Assembly: GCA_023954715.1 (NCBI GenBank)
Contig: JAGSHD010000001.1
Location: 172,468-236,467, forward strand
DNA length: 64,000 nt
DNA from: Candidatus Cloacimonadota bacterium
GTDB taxonomy: Bacteria; Muiribacteriota; UBA6191
Reading direction: 5' to 3'
Each line of letters begins with the position of its first letter. Position 1 is the stretch's first letter. The notes beneath the pieces are model-generated. The model was not told the origin of the DNA. It searched no databases and was given only the letters and a program-made list of their open reading frames with translations. The position numbers and the translations under genes are program-made. Positions 25,951-33,931 of the stretch are shown piece by piece.

Positions 25951-28609
25951 GTTAATATACATATACATTCTGTTATTGCTCACGACCATAAACTTTGGTC
26001 ACAAAACATTCCTACAAGTAGAACAGAATCAGGTTCGTCTCACAAGTTCCCAGTTTCTACAATATGAATCACTTCAAGATGATAAAAATATTGCTTATAA
26101 TATCGTTGACCCAAGTAGCTATGTTAAAGCAAAGCATATTAAAAAAATAGCCAACAAGTATGCTGTAGCCACTACGAAGTTTAAAGACCTCTGGGGAATT
26201 TCTATACAAGAAGAACTTTGCTCAGGCCTATGTGCTTTTGAGTTAGATCTATTTGTTGAAAAATCTGCTCAAATGGGAGACACCTTATTTTTATACTCCT
26301 CCCAAGACGTACATGAAAGAGATACACCTTTTTTCATTAACCTTGACAATATTGAACGTGATAAATGGGTGAAACTCGATATTTGGATGCCTCAATATCT
26401 TCCCCGTGTCGGCAATGAACCTGATTTTCAAATATCTAATCCCACTCGTTTCAAACTAGAGGATGTAAACTCTCCTTTATCACCAAGAGCTTTGAGGGCG
26501 ATGCGAGGTCTAGGGGACTTAACTACTACTACAGGGGTTTTTATACACTCTATAAGTCTTAAAAAATCAAAATTAAACCTCTTAAATCATGATGAACAAA
26601 ATACAATTAAAGAGGCATTATATTTTTACCCTTCGCACTTTGAGACTCCAAGCTCAATATATTTTTTAATCCTCTTTTTCTGTACTTTTACCGTGCTCTT
26701 TATATGGAAGCTCCAACAAAAACTAGGACATAAAATCTTACTTGGATTTATTATTCCCATCATCTTTGTAACTATATTTTTATTGAGTTTAGGTATGGAA
26801 GATATCTTATCTTCAGTAGAGACTAGTGAGTTGTATAAAGTTCAACAAGACTTACAAGCTGATATTTTCAAGGTCAATAATCTTGGAGAAACAATACAAA
26901 TTGATTTCAGCCAACGCCTTGAAAAAACAATCATTCCACAAATAAAAAAACTCATCTCTACTTTAAGAACCAATAATGTTTCTTTAAAAGTTAACCAATA
27001 TGGGAAAGCCAATTCAAAATACATCTACGACAAAAACAAACATAAAAAATTGGCACACTTTAAGATTAAAGACACTTTAGATCTGCAACTAAACTCAGTG
27101 GTCAGTCCACATAAACTCAACATAATTTTAGCAAACGAAGATGTATTATTCTTTTCAAATGATTATTATGTAGAAAAAGGAGTTCGACATATTGCCACAA
27201 TCTTTCAAAAGTATATCCAAAATGAGCTTAAAGACAAACCAAATAAGAATGGTCGCCAACAAATCGAGGCTATTCGGGAAATCATTACAAATGCTTTAAA
27301 CAGTAGTAAAACCTTCGATAAATTCATTAACACGCCATCTCTTCCTGTTCGTTTACAAAAGCACTCCATCGAAGGTGCAACTTCCGCCAACAAAGTATTT
27401 TGGACTTATTTTTTAGAAGAACATGAAGGCAGAAACATAGTTTGGTTAATTTTTGGGGGCATCGAAAAGCAAGCTTTACAATCAACTCTATCCCGGCATT
27501 TAGATAAACTCTATAAAGCAAAACAACACTCATTTGATGAATTCTTATTTTTAGGAGATAACCTCCTAGGTATCATTTCAAACAATAAAACACTAGATAG
27601 TGAACTCCTTGAGGTAAGTTCATACGCTAAAAATAATCGAAGCTTAACTTTTTTTCCGAAAATAACAAACAAAAAGCTATATTTTTACAATTACCACATG
27701 TATGAACCATCTCTTTTATACTCTTTTGTACTTAGAAAATCTGGCGATGAATATCTTAAAAATCTTCAATCTACAAAGAACTATATATACTATTCAATAT
27801 TTGCGCTATTTGCCTCAATACTCCTATGCTCTTATGTATTATCCTTACTTGTAATCCAACCTATGTCTCAGTTATCACAGGGGATGTTAAAGATAGAGCA
27901 AGAAGACTTAAATGATGATCTTAAAAGTACAGGTAAAGATCAGTTTAGTGAAGTATCTCGTTTATTAAATCAGGTACTCATATCTTTACGAGAAAAAGAG
28001 CACCTTTCAAAGTTTTTATCAAATATGGTTTTAAATTCACTAGACTCTGAACAATTTACTTCTTCTAGGCAAGATCAATATATAATGTTTTGCGGAATAC
28101 AAAACTTAAAATCCCTAGAACAAGAGTTTGGTCTAGAAAAAGTCGTTTCTTTGATTGATTTATTTTTGCAAGACGTACAAGAAATCATCGTAAAGTATAA
28201 CGGTAGAATCGATAAATTTACGGGAAAATCATCACTAAGTATCTTTGACTCAAAATCAGACCCTAACGATATTATTCAGGTCTTGATTGATCTAAAGGGC
28301 AAATTAACGACTTTTGCAAAAATACACTCCGTTAAAATTGACTTTGGTGTGGGACTAGCAAAAGGTTCTGTAGTTCTTGGCCATGTTGGGGCTAAACAAA
28401 GAAAGGATTTTACTGCTATAGGTTCCACCGTGAATAAAGCAGCTCGATTAGAAGCCTTAGCTAGTAAAACAACAGATCAAACAAATATATATTTTGATCA
28501 AGTATGTTTTGATATCTTTCAAAAGTTTGATCACTTTGATTATAAGCTTTGTGAATCCGTACATTTAAAAGGCTATCAAAAGGAGCAATCTGTCTATGAG
28601 TTATTATAA
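25940..28609 (+). CDS. Membrane receptor with C2-like degenerate class III cyclase domain (A2)
   Basis: 889 aa, paralogue of A1 with the same topology and signal peptide. The GTG start lies inside the cytochrome gene's end, with AAGGG 9 nt upstream. The cyclase domain again reads FCGIQNLKSL and GRIDKFTGKSSLS, so both metal Asp are replaced (by Gly and Lys), while KDFTAIGSTVNKAARLE keeps Thr, Asn and Arg, and IDKF keeps the Lys. The periplasmic N-domain keeps the LLQY/FLQY-type motif (SSQFLQYESL), the S-S-Q-D-V-H-E-R-D-T-P-F-F block, and the LNSVVSPHKLNIILAN segment of the second sensor domain, so ligand families are probably related to A1's. Confidence 0.9.
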   Translation: MINKLIYIYILLLLTTINFGHKTFLQVEQNQVRLTSSQFLQYESLQDDKNIAYNIVDPSSYVKAKHIKKIANKYAVATTKFKDLWGISIQEELCSGLCAFELDLFVEKSAQMGDTLFLYSSQDVHERDTPFFINLDNIERDKWVKLDIWMPQYLPRVGNEPDFQISNPTRFKLEDVNSPLSPRALRAMRGLGDLTTTTGVFIHSISLKKSKLNLLNHDEQNTIKEALYFYPSHFETPSSIYFLILFFCTFTVLFIWKLQQKLGHKILLGFIIPIIFVTIFLLSLGMEDILSSVETSELYKVQQDLQADIFKVNNLGETIQIDFSQRLEKTIIPQIKKLISTLRTNNVSLKVNQYGKANSKYIYDKNKHKKLAHFKIKDTLDLQLNSVVSPHKLNIILANEDVLFFSNDYYVEKGVRHIATIFQKYIQNELKDKPNKNGRQQIEAIREIITNALNSSKTFDKFINTPSLPVRLQKHSIEGATSANKVFWTYFLEEHEGRNIVWLIFGGIEKQALQSTLSRHLDKLYKAKQHSFDEFLFLGDNLLGIISNNKTLDSELLEVSSYAKNNRSLTFFPKITNKKLYFYNYHMYEPSLLYSFVLRKSGDEYLKNLQSTKNYIYYSIFALFASILLCSYVLSLLVIQPMSQLSQGMLKIEQEDLNDDLKSTGKDQFSEVSRLLNQVLISLREKEHLSKFLSNMVLNSLDSEQFTSSRQDQYIMFCGIQNLKSLEQEFGLEKVVSLIDLFLQDVQEIIVKYNGRIDKFTGKSSLSIFDSKSDPNDIIQVLIDLKGKLTTFAKIHSVKIDFGVGLAKGSVVLGHVGAKQRKDFTAIGSTVNKAARLEALASKTTDQTNIYFDQVCFDIFQKFDHFDYKLCESVHLKGYQKEQSVYELL

Positions 28610-31241
28610 ACTTCAAGCAGTTTTTTGTATTGTACTTTGTTCCGCATACTTTCTAGTTACAGGAATCTCCTTTAATGTACAAAACAAAGTCCAAATTCAA
28701 CAACAAGAGCAACTATTTTCGTCCATCGTAAAAGAGAAAAAATTACTTTTATCCGGTATTAAAGCTCCAAGTGAAGAGGTTTTTGCAAACTATCCCAAAA
28801 AGCTGACAGTTATCAATATTGTAACAAATCCATTCATACAAAATCTAGATAAAATACTCTCGAAAAAGCACTGGAAGGACACTCTTAAAAACATTTCAAT
28901 TCCATTTGATAACCAATCCTGCCTCATCATCGGTAAAAATGGAAAACAACAATTTAAAACCGGTCACTCTATGAATGATGTGTTCGATAAAAACTGGGAA
29001 AAAAGCACTTTTATAGCTCTTAAAAATAAAAATACTATGTTTCATCGAATAGAGGCAATCTATCCCTATAAAATGACCATCAAAAATTTTAAAAACTATT
29101 TCCAAAAGTTTCAAGTGACTCACCAAAAAAACAATCAATTTGTCTATCGCTATTACACCAAGATCGGAAAATACCAAGTTTTTTACTTTCTCAGGTTAAA
29201 TAATATCCATGCCCCTGATCTACATGAAGCTATCTTAAAGTTTTTTTCAAACAATGACCCCAGTATTATTCCAAGTGTGAAAGACCAGATTGTCTGGAAT
29301 ACAGACTTACCTTCTCCTAACACTCTAACTGGTCTTACTGGATTGTCTTATCTTGCAATAAAAGATACTTTCTTAGAGTATTTACAAAGCTTAAAGTATT
29401 TCAACCTCTTATTTTTAATTAGTTTTTTTCTTCTTTACTATTTTGGTGGCTATCGCATTATTGCTTTAAATTTTCAGTTCAAATTTCTATTTCTATACCT
29501 CTTGTTTATTTATATTTTATCTCTCACTTTTGTTCAATCATTTGAAGTATTAAAGGTTAAAAAACAAGAGATATTAAAAAGGGAATTGAGCTCTCAATGG
29601 AATAATGAACTAAAAAAGTTAGAAAAAGAGTTTCTGCTATTTAAAATGCAACTTGCTAAAGAGCTCTTAGACGATTTTGATAAAAATCAATTATTCAAAA
29701 GTAAATATTGGAGCCAAGATATTTTTGGGCTGCACTCTAAAAGGGGCTATAGTAAACTTTCACATAAAAAAATGGACCATAACAACTATACTGTATTGAC
29801 TAGATACATGCCTTATCTAGCAGGTAAACAACCCGAGTTTGAAGTTAAAACTAAAAAAATTAAAGATATTGTCAAATATCTAAATATCAATCAACAATCC
29901 CATAAGATTGTAATCTCAGATATGTTTACTAGTAATAATAACCATCATAGCATTGAAGATGGCGGAAGGATATTTTCAAAACTATCTCAAAGGGTTTTTA
30001 AATCCATTACCATAATGAAAGAGTCAGTAGAGTTACTCTTTGCTACTAAAGGTAAAAACGAAAGTTTTGAAGCCATCATCGTTAAAACATCTTTAGATAC
30101 AATGCAATCCACATTTTTTAAACAAATAAACCCAAGTGATTTTACCCAAAAACTTGTAATTAAATCCCAAAGAAACGTAGAAGACTTTTATAAACTTGCT
30201 GAGGACAATGATATATCTACGCAAGAGTTCGAAGGCTATAAAAATCGTTTTATCAATGTTAAAGGAAGTCTTTTTGAATTTCGTAGAGACAATCAAAAAT
30301 ACTTTGGTAAGCATATTAAATCTAATATTTTTCAATATTATGACCTCTTGTTTATTACTCCTAAATCAAATGTGTACACTGTCATCGATCAAATGCAACA
30401 AAAGTTGCATTATTTTCTATGGTTTTTTTATCTGTCTGTCCTACTTATTAGCTATATTCTAACTCGCATTATTTTAAAACCTATAGCTTCGTTAAAAGAA
30501 GGATTACTCCAAATCAACAACAACAATCTAAATATAAAACTTGATGTACAGACAAAAGATGAACGGGGCCAGATTTTACACAGATTTAACTCCATGGTCA
30601 CTGAACTCCAACGTAAAGAGAAAATGCTACCCTTTATATCTAATGCTGTTTTTAAATTGTTAACCACTGGTTCTGGTAAAATTGAAACGAAATACACAGG
30701 TAAGGCTGTGGTACTATTTTCTGACATCAAATCTTTTACTAGTATTTCTGAAACTAGAGACCCTCAAGAAGTTGTGGATATGCTCAATGATTATTTCTCT
30801 ATATGGCAAGAAAAGATCGAGCGCAATGGAGGTATTGTTGATCGTTTTATTGGTGATGCAATTAGTGTCGTTTATTTTGAAAAGTCTTCTCCACATTTTG
30901 TACAACAAGCCATACAAACATCTGTCGAAGTCATGGAAGCACTAGAGAAGTTCAATGAAAAGCGAAAAGCAGCTGGCGAGTTTATTATTGAAAATGGAGT
31001 AGGGCTTTGTTATGGCGAAGTTTACTTTTCAATGGTTGGAGATCAAAATAAAATGGAGTTTTTGATACAAGGCACACCCGTCGCATTATCTGAATATCTA
31101 GAAGGGCAATCCCGTTATAGCAATCATAGCCATATTATCTTAGATCCATATATCAAAGACCAAGTTAACTATCAATATGACTTTGCTCCTTTTGAAGTTG
31201 AAGACAAAGACCTTGGCACTTTTTACGAGCTAGTTTTATAA
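28596..31241 (+). CDS. Membrane receptor with C1-like class III cyclase domain (B2)
   Basis: 881 aa, paralogue of B1. The ATG overlaps the A2 stop by 14 nt, with AAAGGAG upstream exactly as at the A1-B1 junction. The cyclase domain has LFSDIKSFTSISE and VDRFIGDAISVV with both metal aspartates, and the MEFLIQGTPVALSEYLEG block without Asn/Arg. The extracytoplasmic halves are clearly diverged from B1 and B3, but the last 400 nt are nearly identical to B3, including 123 identical bases (30837-30959). This indicates recent gene conversion limited to the catalytic part. Confidence 0.9.
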   Translation: MSYYKLQAVFCIVLCSAYFLVTGISFNVQNKVQIQQQEQLFSSIVKEKKLLLSGIKAPSEEVFANYPKKLTVINIVTNPFIQNLDKILSKKHWKDTLKNISIPFDNQSCLIIGKNGKQQFKTGHSMNDVFDKNWEKSTFIALKNKNTMFHRIEAIYPYKMTIKNFKNYFQKFQVTHQKNNQFVYRYYTKIGKYQVFYFLRLNNIHAPDLHEAILKFFSNNDPSIIPSVKDQIVWNTDLPSPNTLTGLTGLSYLAIKDTFLEYLQSLKYFNLLFLISFFLLYYFGGYRIIALNFQFKFLFLYLLFIYILSLTFVQSFEVLKVKKQEILKRELSSQWNNELKKLEKEFLLFKMQLAKELLDDFDKNQLFKSKYWSQDIFGLHSKRGYSKLSHKKMDHNNYTVLTRYMPYLAGKQPEFEVKTKKIKDIVKYLNINQQSHKIVISDMFTSNNNHHSIEDGGRIFSKLSQRVFKSITIMKESVELLFATKGKNESFEAIIVKTSLDTMQSTFFKQINPSDFTQKLVIKSQRNVEDFYKLAEDNDISTQEFEGYKNRFINVKGSLFEFRRDNQKYFGKHIKSNIFQYYDLLFITPKSNVYTVIDQMQQKLHYFLWFFYLSVLLISYILTRIILKPIASLKEGLLQINNNNLNIKLDVQTKDERGQILHRFNSMVTELQRKEKMLPFISNAVFKLLTTGSGKIETKYTGKAVVLFSDIKSFTSISETRDPQEVVDMLNDYFSIWQEKIERNGGIVDRFIGDAISVVYFEKSSPHFVQQAIQTSVEVMEALEKFNEKRKAAGEFIIENGVGLCYGEVYFSMVGDQNKMEFLIQGTPVALSEYLEGQSRYSNHSHIILDPYIKDQVNYQYDFAPFEVEDKDLGTFYELVL
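30837..30959 (+). repeat. 123-bp exact repeat inside B2 cyclase domain
   Basis: Identical base for base to 36135-36257 in B3, and flanked by several hundred nt of high identity to the end of both genes. Synonymous sites are also identical, unlike the rest of the paralogues, so this is a conversion tract or recent duplication. Confidence 0.85.
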
Positions 31242-31255
31242 GGGTGAACTTAGAG

Positions 31256-33931
31256 ATGTTTTATCGATTTATATGTTTATATCTTCTTTTTGTCTTTAGT
31301 GCCTACACTCAAGAAGAACTCCTTAAAGTCGAACAATCCAAAATCACACTCTCTAATAGTCAACTACTACAATACTCTGAATTAAAAAATCAAAAAAACT
31401 TTGATCTACAAAGCATCAATACCAAAAAGCACTTTAACAACAAAACAATTCAAGTCGTTGGTGAAAAAGCAGCAATTGAAACTTCCTTACTTCAAGAAAT
31501 AAGTGGTTTAGAAATACTCACTACTAAATATTCTGGGCATATCGCAATTGAATTAGAGCTCTATATTAAGCAAGATAGCGATATTGAAGACGTTCTGTTC
31601 TTGTATGCTTCGAGTAACTTAACAGAAAGAGATACACCACTTGTATTCAATTTGAAAAATCTAAAAAGAGATGTTTGGTTGAGATTTCAATTATGGGTAC
31701 CTGACTTTGCTTCGAGTAAAGGGGAGTTTCCTGATTTACAAATTACAAACCCTTACAGATTAAGAACATTCGACATTGGTTCACCTTTGAAGGGCGAAGC
31801 ACGAAAAGTTCTGAGCACCGTCAAAACTTTAAGTGAATATAAAGGCGTTTATCTACATTCCATATCAATCAAAAAATCTAATCTTGAATCTATTGTTGCC
31901 AATGAAAAAGCGATTATTAAAACGGCCATTCAAACGCACCCGTCCCACTTTGATCGACCTATCACTCAATTCCTTCTCGGATTTTTTTTAATTATCTCAT
32001 TTTGTTATTTATTCTTGAAAATTCGTAGTCAAATTGGTGCGAAAATTCTTATGGGTTTTTTGGTTCCTATCACTTTATCAGTATTGTTTCTTAGTGTTCA
32101 AGGAATCAATGATTTGATGTCCTCTATAGAAGATAGTGAGTTGTACAAAATACAAACAAGTTTAAATAGTAAGGCAATAAAACTCAATCAGACTGGATCA
32201 ATTTTAAGCCAGAGTTTCGTGGAAAAATTAGAAGTAACACTCATTCCAAAACTTAAAAATTTGATCGATTCTTTTGATGCAAAAGGTATCCAACTAGATG
32301 AAAATCTTTTTGCTAAAGCAAAAATTGAAAAGTTTAAAGATAGATTAAATATAAGCAATCCCGTACTTTTACCCAAACACCCTAGATTTACCTACGAAAA
32401 CACCTTCGATATGCAATTGCAAGAAATTGTAGACCCATATAACTATTCTATTATGTTAAGTAACGGATCGACCATCTATTTCTCAAATAATCACTTTGTT
32501 GGAAAAACTATGAAACATATTACAACTATGTTTCACAAACATATTTCAAATGAAACACAAAATAGTAGACATAAAAATAATAACCGAGTACAGCTCCGAC
32601 TGATCAAAGAAGTTATGACTCAACATTTAACTAATTCTGCAGTTTTTGGAAAGTTTATGAATCAACCAACAAGTCTCGTTCGTTTCCAAAAGATGGAAGT
32701 TGAATCCAATAGATCCTTATCGAAAGTTTTTTGGACTCATTTTACCCATAAAGATAAATTATGGGTAATCTTTGGTGGGGTTCGAAAAATAGGTCTGTTA
32801 CAAAGTATCCAAAAAGAAGTGAACAAAGTATTAAAACATCCTGATTCTATATTAGATGAATATCTTTTTCATGGCAGTAACTTAATCAATAATTTTTCAA
32901 GTCAAAAATACCCCAGCAATGAGATGCTTGAAATAGCTACATTAGCTAAAAAAAACCGCACATTGTCATTTTTTCCTAAGTTTAGCAATAATAGTTTAAA
33001 CTTTTATACCTATAACATTTTTAGTCCAAACGATGAGTATTCATTTGTGCTAAAAAGGTCTGGAGAAGCTTTTTTAAAAACTGTACAGACAAATAAAAAC
33101 TATTTATATTATTCAATATATTTGCTCGTGATATTAATTTATACAAGCTCTAAGATACTTTCATATATTGTACTCAAACCCTTTATACAATTATCCAAGT
33201 CTATGAAAGAAATATCTAAATCTCAAATTGGTCAAGATATTAAGAGTACTAGTAAAGATCAATTTGCAGAGGTTACATATTTGCTAAATTTTGTTCTCAA
33301 ATCACTTAGAGAAAAACAATATATATCTAAATTTTTATCTAATATGGTTAAAACTTCTATCAACCAATCAGCCGAGCAATCAACCAGACAAGATCAGTAT
33401 ATCTTATTCTGTGGGATTCAAAACCTAAAAGAGCTCGAGAAGTCTTTGAATTATAAGCAATTAGCACAGTTAATTGATGAATTTTTAAAACAAGTACAGT
33501 CAATTATAACTGAGCATCAAGGAAGAATTGATAAATTTACTGGTAAATCTTCGCTGAGTGTTTTTTCAGCAAAACTTCCCCCAAAAACTATAAGTCAATT
33601 ACTCCAACGACTGCATAAATCACTATCCAGTTTTGAGGCTAAAAGCAATACTACAATCCAACCAAAATTTGGTGTGGGTTTAGCTTATGGATCGGTTGTT
33701 CTTGGTCATGTTGGGTCTAAGCAAAGAAAGGACTACACAGCAATTGGAAGTACCGTAAATAAAGCCGCTCGATTAGAAGCACTTGCATCTTCCACAAAAG
33801 ATTTTGTAAATATATATTTTGATCAAGAGTCCCTAAATAAACTCACGGATACCTCAATACAATATAGGTCTGGTCAGACCTTGACATTAAAAGGTTACGA
33901 AAAAAAACAAGAAGTCTATGAGTTATTATAA
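31256..33931 (+). CDS. Membrane receptor with C2-like degenerate class III cyclase domain (A3)
   Basis: 891 aa from the ATG at 31256 (AAGGGTG 9 nt upstream). A GTG at 31244 is possible but touches the ribosome site. Signal peptide MFYRFICLYLLFVFSAYT, then the same two-sensor, three-helix, HAMP and cyclase plan. Metal sites are lost as in A1/A2 (FCGIQNLKEL; GRIDKFTGKSSLSVF). The purine and transition-state residues are kept (IDKF; KDYTAIGSTVNKAARLE). The N-domain differs most among the three A proteins: the Cys-Ser-Gly-(I/L)-Cys motif of A1/A2 (FCSGIC, LCSGLC) is absent here (KYSGHI), so A1 and A2 may use a disulfide or redox-active cysteine pair that A3 lacks. Confidence 0.9.
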   Translation: MFYRFICLYLLFVFSAYTQEELLKVEQSKITLSNSQLLQYSELKNQKNFDLQSINTKKHFNNKTIQVVGEKAAIETSLLQEISGLEILTTKYSGHIAIELELYIKQDSDIEDVLFLYASSNLTERDTPLVFNLKNLKRDVWLRFQLWVPDFASSKGEFPDLQITNPYRLRTFDIGSPLKGEARKVLSTVKTLSEYKGVYLHSISIKKSNLESIVANEKAIIKTAIQTHPSHFDRPITQFLLGFFLIISFCYLFLKIRSQIGAKILMGFLVPITLSVLFLSVQGINDLMSSIEDSELYKIQTSLNSKAIKLNQTGSILSQSFVEKLEVTLIPKLKNLIDSFDAKGIQLDENLFAKAKIEKFKDRLNISNPVLLPKHPRFTYENTFDMQLQEIVDPYNYSIMLSNGSTIYFSNNHFVGKTMKHITTMFHKHISNETQNSRHKNNNRVQLRLIKEVMTQHLTNSAVFGKFMNQPTSLVRFQKMEVESNRSLSKVFWTHFTHKDKLWVIFGGVRKIGLLQSIQKEVNKVLKHPDSILDEYLFHGSNLINNFSSQKYPSNEMLEIATLAKKNRTLSFFPKFSNNSLNFYTYNIFSPNDEYSFVLKRSGEAFLKTVQTNKNYLYYSIYLLVILIYTSSKILSYIVLKPFIQLSKSMKEISKSQIGQDIKSTSKDQFAEVTYLLNFVLKSLREKQYISKFLSNMVKTSINQSAEQSTRQDQYILFCGIQNLKELEKSLNYKQLAQLIDEFLKQVQSIITEHQGRIDKFTGKSSLSVFSAKLPPKTISQLLQRLHKSLSSFEAKSNTTIQPKFGVGLAYGSVVLGHVGSKQRKDYTAIGSTVNKAARLEALASSTKDFVNIYFDQESLNKLTDTSIQYRSGQTLTLKGYEKKQEVYELL

